Shown here: piece after piece, positions 1-8,646 of the stretch
Layout: each line of letters opens with the position of its first letter
How positions within the stretch are numbered: position 1 is the stretch's first letter
Source: Spongiibacter tropicus DSM 19543
GTDB taxonomy: Bacteria; Pseudomonadota; Gammaproteobacteria; Pseudomonadales; Spongiibacteraceae
DNA length: 64,000 bases
NCBI RefSeq assembly: GCF_000420325.1
Contig: NZ_ATUS01000001.1
Location: forward strand, 1,182,463-1,246,462
Direction of reading: 5' to 3'
The notes under the pieces: model-generated
The model's database searches: none
Told to the model about the DNA's origin: nothing
The model's input: the letters and a program-made list of their open reading frames with translations, nothing else
Made by a program: the position numbers and the translations under genes

Positions 1-2
1 TC

Positions 3-1202
3 AAGGAAGCCGGAAACGGATCGCGAGAGCAGCGCATTGATCGTGCACGGCGCGCCTGGTCGCAAGGGTTTGTCGCGGAACAAATCGACCATTTCTGCCG
101 CACGCAGTCATTGATGGATTCCAGCGGCGACTGCCACGGCGGTCTGCTCACCGGCGACGATATGGCCGCCTGGGAGGCCCATTACGAAACCCCGGTGAGT
201 TACAACTATCGGGGCTGGACGATCTGCAAAACCGGCCCCTGGGCACAGGGCCCGGTGATGCTTCAGGCACTGTCGCTGTTGTCGGGCTACGACATTCAGT
301 CACTGGATCCGAATGGCGCCGAGTTTGCACACCTGACACTGGAGGCCATCAAGCTCGCCATGGCCGACCGGGAGGCCTATTACGGCGACCCGAATTTTGT
401 CGACGTGCCGCTGGCGCAATTGCTGAGCGATGACTATGCGGCCGAGCGCCGCAAACTGATTACGCCGCGCGCCTCCCAACAGCTTCAACCGGGCGTGGTA
501 AACGGTTTTGAGGAACAGGTACAACGCGCACTGGCACAAGTGCGGGAAGCGACCGACGAGGCCGCCGGTCTGGGCATTGGCGAGCCGACTATGGCCCACC
601 TGCAATCGACCACCAAGCCGGGCGATACGGTGCACGTCGATATTATCGACCGCTACGGCAATATGGTCTCGGCAACCCCTTCCGGGGGCTGGCCGCAGTC
701 GTCGCCCACGCTGCCCGGACTCGGTTTTGCCCTGAATACCCGCGCCCAGATGTTCTGGCTGGAGCCGGGCCTGCCCAGCAGCCTGGCACCGGGCAAACGC
801 ACCCGCAATACGCTCACGCCCACCCTCGCCCTCCGCGAGGGTCGCCCGGCACTGATCTGCGGCACCCCTGGCGGCGACCAGCAGGACCAGTGGCAACTGC
901 TCTTGCTGCTGCGGCATATCGATCACAGTATTCCCCTGCAGCAGGCCATCGACATGCCGCTGTTCCACAGCCTGCACGCCCCGGCATCGTTCTATCCCCG
1001 TGAGGCGATGAGCGGCGTTGCAGTGGTAGAGGAAAATATGGGGAGCGAGATGATTGAAGAGCTGCGTCGGCTGGGTCACGACCTGCGTATTGCCCCGGCC
1101 TGGTCAGCGGGTCGACTGACAGCGGCGAGCCGGGATGCAGACGGCCTGCTCAGTGCAGCGGCAACGCCGCGCCTGATGCAGGCCTATGCCGTGGGGCGCT
1201 GA
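3..1202 (+). CDS. Gamma-glutamyltransferase-family hydrolase (5' end outside window)
   Basis: This is the C-terminal part of a gamma-glutamyltranspeptidase-family (Ntn-hydrolase) protein. The frame is open from base 3, so the true start lies upstream. The family self-cleaves before a Thr that becomes the catalytic nucleophile. Here the candidate is the Thr of GDTVHVD (codon 627-629), followed by the conserved small-subunit stretch DRYGNMVSATPSGGW and later GTPGGDQQDQW. The family hydrolyses or transfers gamma-glutamyl amide bonds; this sub-branch (GDT instead of the TTH motif of classical Ggt) probably acts on other amides, which is inference. The stop codon abuts that of the convergent Rieske ferredoxin gene with no spacing. 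Next to ring-cleavage genes, an amidase role on an aromatic conjugate is plausible. Confidence 0.85.
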   Translation, partial: KEAGNGSREQRIDRARRAWSQGFVAEQIDHFCRTQSLMDSSGDCHGGLLTGDDMAAWEAHYETPVSYNYRGWTICKTGPWAQGPVMLQALSLLSGYDIQSLDPNGAEFAHLTLEAIKLAMADREAYYGDPNFVDVPLAQLLSDDYAAERRKLITPRASQQLQPGVVNGFEEQVQRALAQVREATDEAAGLGIGEPTMAHLQSTTKPGDTVHVDIIDRYGNMVSATPSGGWPQSSPTLPGLGFALNTRAQMFWLEPGLPSSLAPGKRTRNTLTPTLALREGRPALICGTPGGDQQDQWQLLLLLRHIDHSIPLQQAIDMPLFHSLHAPASFYPREAMSGVAVVEENMGSEMIEELRRLGHDLRIAPAWSAGRLTAASRDADGLLSAAATPRLMQAYAVGR

Positions 1203-1547
1203 TCAGCGCTCACTGGCATTAATCCATACGGCATCATTAATAATGCTGACCGGCCAAGTGCGCAAGGGTTTGCGGCAGGGGCGCTTCATCGCCTCGCCGG
1301 TTTTCACATCAAAGCTGCCGCCGTGAACCGGACAAATCACCAGACCGTCTTCGAAGCGCCCTTCCGACAGTGACGCAATGGCGTGGGTGCAGTCGTCATC
1401 CACCGCGTAGAACTCCCCGTCGAGATTACACACCACGATCGCATCCATGCCCTCCGGATGAAAGCGGCGCATCTCGCCAGCAACAAAACCGTCCACATCG
1501 CACAAACGAATACCGGCATCTACCGCCAAAATTTCAGAGTTGCTCAT
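1203..1547 (-). CDS. Rieske [2Fe-2S] ferredoxin of an aromatic ring dioxygenase system
   Basis: A 114-residue soluble ferredoxin with a Rieske cluster site: Cys53-x-His55 (CTH) and Cys72-x2-His75 (CPVHGGSFD), the usual spacing of HcaC/BphF/CarAc-type proteins. It would pass electrons from a reductase to the terminal oxygenase at 3506. No ferredoxin reductase is seen in the window. I chose the ATG at 1547 over a TTG one codon earlier because AGGAAGG lies at good distance upstream. It is transcribed divergently from the asparaginase-family gene, and the shared intergenic region carries a TTGTCATACAA inverted repeat (1585-1595). Confidence 0.9.
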   Translation of the reverse strand: MSNSEILAVDAGIRLCDVDGFVAGEMRRFHPEGMDAIVVCNLDGEFYAVDDDCTHAIASLSEGRFEDGLVICPVHGGSFDVKTGEAMKRPCRKPLRTWPVSIINDAVWINASER

Positions 1548-1584
1548 CAAAAAAGCCTTCCTATCGAGTTAACTTTATGTATTA

Positions 1585-1595
1585 TTGTCATACAA
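1585..1595. promoter_or_regulatory. Operator candidate, TTGTCATACAA
   Basis: Inverted repeat TTGT-CAT-ACAA in the divergent region between the ferredoxin and asparaginase-family genes. It fits the TNGT-N3-ACNA layout known for FCD-type GntR regulators, and two such regulators are encoded nearby. The same word recurs at 2641, 8540, 14282 and 16874. Confidence 0.6.
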
Positions 1596-1652
1596 AGTTA
1601 TTTTGGTCAATACGCGATCGCTGACGATCATCGACGAACGGGAAAACGAGCC

Positions 1653-2636
1653 ATGCGCTATCTGCAGCTCATCAATGCCGGCGGCACAATTACCTCCAAG
1701 AGCAACGACCAAGGTGTTCTTGAGGGCGCCGGTCACTCGCTACTGGCAGGTGTAAACCTGGACAGCTTGCCGCTGGCGGTAAGAGAAAAAACGGTTTATC
1801 GCGGACTGAGTGAAGACCTCAGTCTGAATCAAGCCAGCGCCATTGCCGGGGCCGCACTGGACGCGGTGCATCAGGACGATGTCGCTGGTGTCGTGGTGAC
1901 ACACGGCACCGACACCCTTGAGGAAACCGCGTTCCTGTGTGACCTGTCGCACGACGGCGGCAAGCCTGTGGTTTTCACTGGAGCCCAGCGCGCCCCCGAA
2001 CACGCCGGCTATGACGGCCACCGCAATCTGCTCGACGCCCTGCATCTGGCCGCGATGCCCGATGCCGCCGCTCACGGCGTGACGGTGGTTTTCGCCGGAG
2101 AAATCCTCGCCGCCCGTTATGCAATTAAAGCCAACAGCGCGGCCTTGACCGCCTTTACGGCGCGGGAGCCCAAAGGGCGACTGGGGCGAATCACCGATCG
2201 GGGTATCGCTCTCGGTCGACCGCTGCCCCGTCACACGCCCTGGCAACGCCAGCTACCCGCGCCCGACGTGCTGATTCTCCCCATTTATCTCGGCGCCACT
2301 GCCGAGCTGCTCAAGCTCGCCATGACGATGCGACCGTCTGGTCTGGTGCTGCAAACGCTCGGCAGTGGCAATGTCCCGGCGAGCATTGCCGAGCTGATCG
2401 AGGCGCACGGCGAAAGCGATGTCGTTTTTGCCTCGGCTTCCCATTGCGCCGGGGGTGTCAGCCCCACCTATCAGTCCGGCGCACGACTCGCCGAGGCCGG
2501 TGTTATCGGCGGCGGCGATCTGGATGCCCGCAAGCTCCGGCTGCTGCTTGCCTGCGCCCTTGCGGAACAGCGAGACCCCGAACAATTGAAGTCGCGCCTG
2601 GAAGCGTATTTGCTGAGCACCGAAAAATACTATTGA
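1653..2636 (+). CDS. Asparaginase-family amidohydrolase
   Basis: 327 residues, the usual length of L-asparaginase/glutaminase. It shows both threonine signatures: INAGGTIT near the N-terminus (Thr12) and HGTDT at residues 84-88 (Thr86-Asp87), with FTGAQR and AIKANSAALTAF further on. The family hydrolyses asparagine (and in some members other amides) to aspartate and ammonia. The frame runs open upstream to about 1383, but that stretch crosses the divergent promoter; the ATG at 1653 opens directly into the conserved N-terminal strand and has GGGAAAA before it. No signal peptide is seen. With an aspartate dehydrogenase in the same putative regulon, release of aspartate from a conjugate is a possible role (inference). 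Confidence 0.85.
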   Translation: MRYLQLINAGGTITSKSNDQGVLEGAGHSLLAGVNLDSLPLAVREKTVYRGLSEDLSLNQASAIAGAALDAVHQDDVAGVVVTHGTDTLEETAFLCDLSHDGGKPVVFTGAQRAPEHAGYDGHRNLLDALHLAAMPDAAAHGVTVVFAGEILAARYAIKANSAALTAFTAREPKGRLGRITDRGIALGRPLPRHTPWQRQLPAPDVLILPIYLGATAELLKLAMTMRPSGLVLQTLGSGNVPASIAELIEAHGESDVVFASASHCAGGVSPTYQSGARLAEAGVIGGGDLDARKLRLLLACALAEQRDPEQLKSRLEAYLLSTEKYY

Positions 2637-2655
2637 AATATTGTCATACAATATT
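2637..2655. promoter_or_regulatory. Operator, AATATTGT-CAT-ACAATATT
   Basis: The best copy of the regulon motif: a perfect inverted repeat with 8-bp arms around CAT, immediately after the asparaginase-family stop codon and about 45 bp before the hydratase gene. Its position suggests it controls a promoter for the ring-cleavage operon 2701-6639. Confidence 0.65.
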
Positions 2656-2700
2656 ATAAGGTGAGATCAATACTGACCCACAGCGCAAGGCAAACCACGA

Positions 2701-3471
2701 ATGATCGACAGCACAGCACAGCTCCTGATGGAGGCCTACCAAACCACGCCGGTTGCCCCGATTCGCGACCGGTTTGAGGCAGGTGATGTGGCCAGCGCTT
2801 ATGCCGTGCAGCAGGCGCAAGTGACACAGTGGGTCGCAGACGGTCGCCGTCCGGTCGGTCGAAAGATCGGTCTCACTTCGAAAGCGGTGCAACAGCAACT
2901 GGGTGTTAGCGAGCCGGATTTCGGCCAACTGTTTGCCGACATGGTGTACGGCAGCGGCGAGTGCGTGTCGGTAGGCCGACTTCAACAGCCCCGCATCGAG
3001 GCAGAGATTGCCCTGCTGCTGAAACAGGATTTGTCCGGCGAGCAACTGACGATCGCCGACGTCATTGCCGCCACCGACTGGGTGCTTCCGGCACTGGAGA
3101 TTGTCGACAGCCGCATTGCCGACTGGGACATCAATATTGTGGACACCATTTCCGACAATGCTTCATCAGGCGTGCTGGTGCTCGGCGGCCCTGCCCGCCG
3201 ACTGGACGGCGTCGACCTGAACGGCTGCGCCATGACCATGACCATTAACGGGACATCGGCTTCCAGCGGCTTCGGTCGCGACTGTCTCGGCGGCCCCCTG
3301 AACGCCGCCGTGTGGCTGGCCCGCAAAGCGCGAGAGCTGGGCAAGCCCCTGCGCGCCGGAGAGATCATTCTGACCGGCGCGCTAGGCCCCATGGCCCCTA
3401 TTCAAAACGGTGACCACGTGGTCGCCAGCGTCGCCGGCATCGGCGAGGTAGAAGTGACTTTTGGGCCTTGA
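2701..3471 (+). CDS. 2-keto-4-pentenoate hydratase family protein
   Basis: 256 residues, the typical size of MhpD/TesE/HpaH-type hydratases of the fumarylacetoacetate-hydrolase-like fold. Family features visible are GRKIGLTS near residue 55, an IEAEIALLL stretch with conserved acidic metal ligands, ALEIVDSRI, and the C-terminal ILTGALGPMAPIQNGDHV. Such enzymes add water to the 2-hydroxydienoate left after hydrolysis of a meta-cleavage product, giving a 4-hydroxy-2-oxo acid. It is the first gene after the operator at 2637-2655 and opens the operon. The aldolase and acylating aldehyde dehydrogenase that normally follow are not in the window. Confidence 0.88.
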   Translation: MIDSTAQLLMEAYQTTPVAPIRDRFEAGDVASAYAVQQAQVTQWVADGRRPVGRKIGLTSKAVQQQLGVSEPDFGQLFADMVYGSGECVSVGRLQQPRIEAEIALLLKQDLSGEQLTIADVIAATDWVLPALEIVDSRIADWDINIVDTISDNASSGVLVLGGPARRLDGVDLNGCAMTMTINGTSASSGFGRDCLGGPLNAAVWLARKARELGKPLRAGEIILTGALGPMAPIQNGDHVVASVAGIGEVEVTFGP

Positions 3472-3505
3472 GCCCGATCGTTCTTAAGCAAATCAGGAGA
3501 GAGTG

Positions 3506-4678
3506 ATGAGTGAGCAAAGAGAAGTACCTGAGGGCGTCCGCGAAGACGTCGCCGAGATGGTAGGCGACTGGCGGGACTATTACGAAGCCAAGCTGGGCTT
3601 TCGTAATCACTGGTATCCCGTGCGCTTTTCCCGCGAACTCGCCGAAGGCGAAATGCTCACTGTAAAAGTGCTGGGCGAACCGCTGATGCTGCGTCGTATT
3701 GATGGCGAAGTCTTTGCCATTCGCGACCGCTGCCTGCACCGCGGTGTGCCGCTATCTCGCAAGCCCGACTGTTACACCAAAGACACGATCACCTGCTGGT
3801 ATCACGGCTACACCTACCGCTGGCAGACCGGCGAGCTGGTCAATATTCTGGCCTGCCCCGACAGCAAACTGATCGGCAAACGCGGCATTCAAAGCTTTCC
3901 CGTGCAGGAAGCCAAGGGGCTGATTTTCGTCTTTATCGGCGACATGGACCCACTGCCGCCGCTGGAGCAGGATGTTCCCCCCGGCTTCCTCGACGACGAC
4001 CTGATGGTGCTGGGCAAACATCGCGATGTGAACTCTAACTGGCGCCTGGGCTGTGAGAACGGTTTCGATACGCTCCACATCTTTATTCATAAAGACACGA
4101 CCCTGCGCCACTATCGCGACTTCAACTTCCCCATCGGCCATACCGCCAACCCCGGTGCCATCACCTTGGTGGAAAACGAGGGCGGCCCGCAAGGTGTGGA
4201 AGATGACTTCTCGAAACACCACCCGGTGTGGGAAGGCGTGATTGATGACCGCATCGTCGTGCGCGGCCCCCGCCACAACAAAGTTGAGGGCACCTCCGCG
4301 TCCAGCGGCACCTCTATCTGGTTGCCCGGCGTGCTGAAAGTCGACGGCTTCCCCGGACCGGGCCTCACCCAGTTTGAATGGTATGTACCCATCGACGCGG
4401 GTCGTCACATTTACCTGCAAACCATCGGCTGCAAAGTCGAAACCGAAGAGGACCGCGTGGAGTTCGCCAACGAATTTGAAGCGGTGTGGAAGCCCCACGG
4501 CCTTGACGGTTTTAACGGCGACGACATCTGGGCTCGGGAAGTCACCGAACCGTTCTACGCCGACGATTACGGCTGGGTCGATGAAATGCTCTGCGAGCCG
4601 GACTCCAGCATGCTGGAGTGGCGACGACTTGCCAGCCGCCGCAACCGTGGCATTCAAACCCCGGACGACCTGCGCTGA
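3506..4678 (+). CDS. Rieske non-haem iron oxygenase, CarAa-like terminal component
   Basis: 390 residues. The N-terminal Rieske domain has Cys76-x-His78 (CLHRG) and Cys97-x2-His100 (CWYHGYTYRW). The catalytic domain has ENGFDTLHIFIHKD (His191 and His195 as candidate iron ligands) and a C-terminal WKPHGLDGFNGDDIWARE block. Phrases such as KLGFRNHWYPV, SIWLPGVLKV and QFEWYVPID resemble, from memory, carbazole 1,9a-dioxygenase CarAa, a homotrimeric alpha-only oxygenase. No beta-subunit gene is present, as expected for that class. I chose the ATG at 3506 (AGGAGA at 3495-3500, 5-nt gap) over the GTG at 3503, which sits too close to the ribosome site. It would dihydroxylate an aromatic ring; the substrate is unknown. 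Confidence 0.9.
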   Translation: MSEQREVPEGVREDVAEMVGDWRDYYEAKLGFRNHWYPVRFSRELAEGEMLTVKVLGEPLMLRRIDGEVFAIRDRCLHRGVPLSRKPDCYTKDTITCWYHGYTYRWQTGELVNILACPDSKLIGKRGIQSFPVQEAKGLIFVFIGDMDPLPPLEQDVPPGFLDDDLMVLGKHRDVNSNWRLGCENGFDTLHIFIHKDTTLRHYRDFNFPIGHTANPGAITLVENEGGPQGVEDDFSKHHPVWEGVIDDRIVVRGPRHNKVEGTSASSGTSIWLPGVLKVDGFPGPGLTQFEWYVPIDAGRHIYLQTIGCKVETEEDRVEFANEFEAVWKPHGLDGFNGDDIWAREVTEPFYADDYGWVDEMLCEPDSSMLEWRRLASRRNRGIQTPDDLR

Positions 4679-4713
4679 GTCAGTTCGCGATATCACCCTA
4701 AGTGAGAGGCAGC

Positions 4714-5541
4714 ATGAATCTTGAATCACGCTTTATCGATGCGGGCGGCATCACTACCCACTACTACGATGTAGGCAGTGGGCCGGTCATGCTGCTCATT
4801 CACGGCGGCGGTGCCGGCGCAGATGCCTACGGCAACTGGCGGGACTGCTTCCCGATTTTATCGCAGCATTTTCGGGTGATCGCCCCGGACATGGTGGGCT
4901 TTGGCCGCAGCGACAAACCGTCGCCCGATACCTATGTCTACGACCAGCCGGGACGCAACCGCCACATCAGCGATTTTATCGATGCCATGGGGCTCGATGA
5001 TGTGATCCTGGTGGGCAACTCCATGGGTGGCGCGGCCGCCATTGGCGCCACGCTCATCAAGCCCGAGCGCACACAGCGCCTGGTACTGATGGGCAGCGCC
5101 GGGTTGCCGATTCCCGAGCGCGCCTCCCCACAACTGATGCACAACCTGAACTACGACTTCACCGTTGAAGGTATGCGCCGCGTTATTGCCGGACTCACCG
5201 CGCCGGGCTATCAGCCGCCGGAGGAATTGGTGCAGTACCGCTATGAACTGACCATTGACCCCGACACCAAAGCGGCGCTGGCTGCCATCGTTGCCGAGAC
5301 CCGCAAGGGCACGCTGAACTTTGACCAGGCGCTGCTGACCACCATCAAGCAGCCGGTGCTGGTGGTGAATGGCAAGGACGACGGCGTATCGCCCGTTGCG
5401 CGCGCCGTGCGGTTTCTGGAGCTGTTTGATAACAGTTGGGGCTATATCGTGCCTCACTGTGGCCACTGGGCCATGATCGAACATACCGACGACTTCTGCG
5501 ACATCGTCCTGCGATTCGCCGCGATGGAGCTTGCATCGTGA
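4714..5541 (+). CDS. Alpha/beta hydrolase, meta-cleavage-product hydrolase type (MhpC/CarC-like)
   Basis: 275 residues with a complete alpha/beta-hydrolase triad layout: oxyanion stretch HGGGAGAD, nucleophile elbow GNSMGG (Ser103), acid in GKDDGVSP (Asp222 or 223) and PHCGHW (His251). Enzymes of this type cleave the C-C bond of a ring-fission product to give a 2-hydroxydienoate plus an acid. The ATG at 4714 follows GAGAGG closely; an in-frame GTG at 4702 is the alternative. The stop overlaps the next gene's GTG start (GTGA, 5538-5541), implying translational coupling with the ring-cleavage dioxygenase subunit. Confidence 0.88.
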   Translation: MNLESRFIDAGGITTHYYDVGSGPVMLLIHGGGAGADAYGNWRDCFPILSQHFRVIAPDMVGFGRSDKPSPDTYVYDQPGRNRHISDFIDAMGLDDVILVGNSMGGAAAIGATLIKPERTQRLVLMGSAGLPIPERASPQLMHNLNYDFTVEGMRRVIAGLTAPGYQPPEELVQYRYELTIDPDTKAALAAIVAETRKGTLNFDQALLTTIKQPVLVVNGKDDGVSPVARAVRFLELFDNSWGYIVPHCGHWAMIEHTDDFCDIVLRFAAMELAS

Positions 5542-5822
5542 CACAGGCTGAGCAACGTCCCCCTGCGCCGCAGGCTATCCACCGGCTGGTGGAACACCTG
5601 GTCGCGACGCCGCATGACCGCCAACTGTTGAAAAGCGGCCCCGAATCACTGTTCGAGCGCTTTGATATTCCCAAGGCACAGCGTGAAGCCCTGCTCCGCA
5701 GCGACCGGGACGAACTCTACGCACTGGGGGTACACCCCAATTTTGTTATCAAGTGGCTGATCTGGAGTGGGCGCCCGACCATGGCGTTTTTCCCGATCAG
5801 TTACTACTTCGACAGGCGCTAA
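5538..5822 (+). CDS. LigA-like small subunit of a two-subunit extradiol dioxygenase
   Basis: A 94-residue helical protein resembling protocatechuate 4,5-dioxygenase alpha subunit (LigA/CarBa type): RLVEHLVATPHD, FERFDIPKAQREAL, LYALGVHPNFVIKW. The family is structural and covers the active site of the catalytic LigB-type subunit. It starts with GTG inside the upstream stop (4-bp overlap), and its stop lies 4 nt before the LigB-like gene, so the three genes are a tightly coupled block. Confidence 0.82.
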   Translation: MTQAEQRPPAPQAIHRLVEHLVATPHDRQLLKSGPESLFERFDIPKAQREALLRSDRDELYALGVHPNFVIKWLIWSGRPTMAFFPISYYFDRR

Positions 5823-5826
5823 TACC

Positions 5827-6639
5827 ATGGGTCAGATTGTCGGCAGCTTTGCCATGTCACACACACTCGGTGCTCCCGACGGCATTGAGCCGCAGGCCGA
5901 GCGAGTCTTTCAGGGCATGCGGGAAGTCGGTCGCCGACTGCGCGATACGCAGCCCGATGTAGTGGTGATTCTCACCAGTGACCACCTGAATAATTTCAGC
6001 CTGGAACACCCGGCGCCGCTGGCCGTTGCCACCGATGACAGCTTTACCCCTTACGGCGACATGGGTATACCCACCGACCCCATCAAGGGAAACAGCGCCT
6101 TCGCACGGCAACTGCAGCAGTACGCCACACAGCAGCAGATTCCACTGGCCGAGGTTGAGCATGTGCGTCCGGATCACGGGGTAATGATTCCCGTGGCGAT
6201 CAGCGACCCCCAACGCCAGCTTGCCATTGTGCCGCTGTACATCAATACGGTTTTTGACCCCGCCCCCAGCAGCGCCGAGTGCTGGCAACTGGGTCAGATG
6301 CTGCGCCGGTTTATCGAACAGGAGCGGCCTGACACCGAGCGCGTCGCGCTGCTGGCCTGTGGCGGCCTGTCGCACTGGCCCGGCGCCCCGGAGGAAGGAC
6401 AGGTGAATGAAGCCTGGGATCGCCACTTTATGGCGCAGTTAGTTGGCGATGAAGCCCCCGAATTCGAGCAGTGGAGTAACGAAGAAATACTCCACAAAGG
6501 CGGCAGTGGCGGATTGGAAATTAACGCCTGGATTGCCCTCGCGGGTGCAACCCCTGCCTTGCGCGGTGAAGTGCTGTTCTACGAAGCAATTCCAGAATGG
6601 GCTACCGGCATGGGTGGCCTCTCACTGTCCTGTGTTTAA
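5827..6639 (+). CDS. LigB-type extradiol ring-cleavage dioxygenase, catalytic subunit
   Basis: 270 residues of the class III (LigB/CarBb) extradiol dioxygenase family, Fe(II)-dependent. The N-terminal SFAMSHTLGAP carries the first candidate His ligand. TSDHLNNF and EHVRPDHGVMIP follow in the order expected of the family, and GLSHWPGAPEEG and a late Glu complete the site. With the LigA-like partner just upstream it would open the catecholic ring made by the Rieske oxygenase, giving the substrate of the MhpC/CarC-like hydrolase. The gene order hydratase - oxygenase - hydrolase - LigA - LigB gives an almost complete meta pathway. The ATG at 5827 is chosen over an earlier in-frame ATG inside the LigA-like gene. 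A strong terminator follows. Confidence 0.9.
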   Translation: MGQIVGSFAMSHTLGAPDGIEPQAERVFQGMREVGRRLRDTQPDVVVILTSDHLNNFSLEHPAPLAVATDDSFTPYGDMGIPTDPIKGNSAFARQLQQYATQQQIPLAEVEHVRPDHGVMIPVAISDPQRQLAIVPLYINTVFDPAPSSAECWQLGQMLRRFIEQERPDTERVALLACGGLSHWPGAPEEGQVNEAWDRHFMAQLVGDEAPEFEQWSNEEILHKGGSGGLEINAWIALAGATPALRGEVLFYEAIPEWATGMGGLSLSCV

Positions 6640-6686
6640 CGAGCTCGTCCCAGAGTCTCCCTCAGTCGATCTTCAGTGACTGATTT

Positions 6687-6719
6687 GGGTGATACCTTCA
6701 GGGGTATCACCCTTTTTTT
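6687..6719 (+). terminator. Rho-independent terminator of the ring-cleavage operon
   Basis: Perfect 10-bp stem GGGTGATACC / GGTATCACCC with a 6-nt loop followed by seven T residues, 47 bp after the LigB-like stop. Confidence 0.92.
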
Positions 6720-6778
6720 GTACTCCCTATCACGCGGAACAAACGGCCCGAGACCCGAGCCGCTTGTCGTCCATTCCA

Positions 6779-8389
6779 CTATTCGTATACCGCCTGATCC
6801 TCAACCGGCGCCCAGAGCCATGACTGGCGATCGTCCGGCATCACATCCGGCGTCTTTGCCGTCCAGTTTGCCGCGTCGTCGGGGTCGCCCTTGCCCTTAT
6901 ATGCAGCGAAATCCGGATAGGGAAAGACTGGACGAGTGCGCACCCGTTTTTCACCCTCGTACTGGGTCGCCAGCACCCGCTGCGGTGCCTGCTCTTCTTC
7001 AACCCAGCGAATGATATGCGGGACGAAATCAAAGGTGTTGGGGGCATTACCGCCGCGACAGTGGAACATGCCGGGAATCATAAACTGCCTGAACCACTGG
7101 CGGACCTCCGCGATCCCGCCCTGACGCTGCGTAACTTGAGCATAGTAATCCAGCTGCGCAACAGGAGAGACACCGGCATCGGCCCAGCCGTGATACACAA
7201 TCAGCTTGCCACCTCGGCTCGCAAACGCCCGGAGGTCGGGTGCCTGGTAGGGCGCCACCGGGTCAAACTGGCGCGCACTGGCCTCAACCTTCGCAATATC
7301 GGTGTCGAAATCAAAATCTCGGTAGTTGTAATCCGCCGGGGGATTTTTCTGAAACGCCAGATAGCGCAAATACCCCTCAGCCAGTGACCGTCGACCGCGA
7401 CCACTCCACGACAGCTCGCTGCCGTAAGGCGCCGCACCGGGCATAAGCGCCTCACCTTGACTGTTAACCGGACCACTGTAGAGATTTTTAGCCGCCTGTA
7501 CCTGCCTCTCGCTGAGGCACGCGGCCGCTGCCGGGGCACCTTGCTGACAACGCAGGCGCTCGGGATCAAAACCACATGCGCGAGGGTCCATCAGGATGCC
7601 GTCACGCAGACCATCCAGCGCATCGCACTCATCCAGCACCGCTTTATTAAGGAGTTGCAGGGCCTGCCGATCAAACACTTCACGCCCCTCGTCATCGAGA
7701 AGCTGCTGGGCATCCCAGTTATTGGCAATGGCACCCAGTCGTCCGGCAAATGCCGGATCGCCCGCGATAATGCCATCAAAGTCTTGCGGATAGTGCTGCG
7801 CCAGCGTCAGCCCCTCTCGACCGCCCGTCGAGCAGCCACGAAAGTAAGACTTCGCAGGCTTGCTGCCGTAGAAGCGCTCCGCAATGGCCTTGGCGACAAG
7901 TGACACCAGGTGACTTGAGCGCCCGGCGTAATCCTCACGCAATGCGGGACTGCTGCCCCACACCGGATCTTTGATCGGATGCCCGACGTGGCCCATGTTA
8001 TGCGCCGCGGTCACAAAGCCCGAGGGCAAGACATCATTGCAGTCATCAATGCGCACTATCCCGCAGAATCCACCGCAACCGGCTTGAAAGTAACGACCAT
8101 TCCAGCCCTTGGTCGGCAGCCTGACGGTAAATTGAATGGCGGGCTGAACATAACCTTTTACCTCGCAGTAAGCGGGCAGACTGCCAGCATCATCAACCGG
8201 CTCCGCACTCAGCAGTGCCGTCGGTGCGCCGGGAAGGCGCGTAAAGTCTTCCTTCATTAGCTGCTCGCATCCACGAATCGCAGAGAGCGAGGCATCCAGC
8301 GGCGCCACCTTATCTGGCGCCGCCCAGGAAGCCGACGACGCCACAGCAACACCGGCGATAAACGCGAAATTGCGCCCGGCTCCTCGCAT
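6779..8389 (-). CDS. Tannase/feruloyl esterase family protein, exported
   Basis: 536 residues, the length of the bacterial tannase/feruloyl esterase family (serine esterases that split phenolic acid esters). It has nucleophile elbow GCSTGGREG, acid in HGWADAGVSP, His in MFHCRGG, and many cysteines. I place the start at 8389: the next residues form a signal peptide (MRGAGRNFAF... up to SASWA) and GGAGG precedes the ATG, while the upstream extension to 8503 runs into the regulatory region. It diverges from a TonB receptor gene, with regulon motifs between. It probably frees an aromatic acid or alcohol in the periplasm; the substrate is not known. Confidence 0.88.
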   Translation of the reverse strand: MRGAGRNFAFIAGVAVASSASWAAPDKVAPLDASLSAIRGCEQLMKEDFTRLPGAPTALLSAEPVDDAGSLPAYCEVKGYVQPAIQFTVRLPTKGWNGRYFQAGCGGFCGIVRIDDCNDVLPSGFVTAAHNMGHVGHPIKDPVWGSSPALREDYAGRSSHLVSLVAKAIAERFYGSKPAKSYFRGCSTGGREGLTLAQHYPQDFDGIIAGDPAFAGRLGAIANNWDAQQLLDDEGREVFDRQALQLLNKAVLDECDALDGLRDGILMDPRACGFDPERLRCQQGAPAAAACLSERQVQAAKNLYSGPVNSQGEALMPGAAPYGSELSWSGRGRRSLAEGYLRYLAFQKNPPADYNYRDFDFDTDIAKVEASARQFDPVAPYQAPDLRAFASRGGKLIVYHGWADAGVSPVAQLDYYAQVTQRQGGIAEVRQWFRQFMIPGMFHCRGGNAPNTFDFVPHIIRWVEEEQAPQRVLATQYEGEKRVRTRPVFPYPDFAAYKGKGDPDDAANWTAKTPDVMPDDRQSWLWAPVEDQAVYE

Positions 8390-8539
8390 TCGCCTCCACC
8401 ACACTTGAACCGTCTCTGTGCACAAATGGGAATCGATGCACCATTTCGCAGCCTTTTTGGAATATTTCTGAGGCGCTCGCCTCGCAGTTACGACGCATTT
8501 CATGATCTACCTCCGGCCTGTAAACGTCATATACTATTA

Positions 8540-8550
8540 TTGTCATACAT
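8540..8550. promoter_or_regulatory. Operator candidate, TTGTCATACAT
   Basis: One-mismatch copy of the regulon inverted repeat, set in AT-rich DNA between the divergent esterase and TonB-receptor genes. Confidence 0.5.
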
Positions 8551-8607
8551 AATTATATATGACCAACAATTTATCCTGACGACTTGGCACAGCTGTTGCT
8601 CTGTATT

Positions 8608-8617
8608 CTGTATACAA
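8608..8617. promoter_or_regulatory. Second-type operator candidate, CTGTATACAA
   Basis: A 10-bp near-palindrome with a 2-bp centre, about 30 bp before the TonB-receptor start. It matches the doubled element before the TauD/GntR pair at 13409-13425. Confidence 0.4.
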
Positions 8618-8646
8618 AAATCCACGAGAGAGGGTTAGCAGTCAGC

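Noticed and set aside
3752-4729. 325-residue minus-strand frame opposite the Rieske oxygenase
   Set aside because: Shadow of a strongly conserved oxygenase; the translation shows no fold-like pattern.
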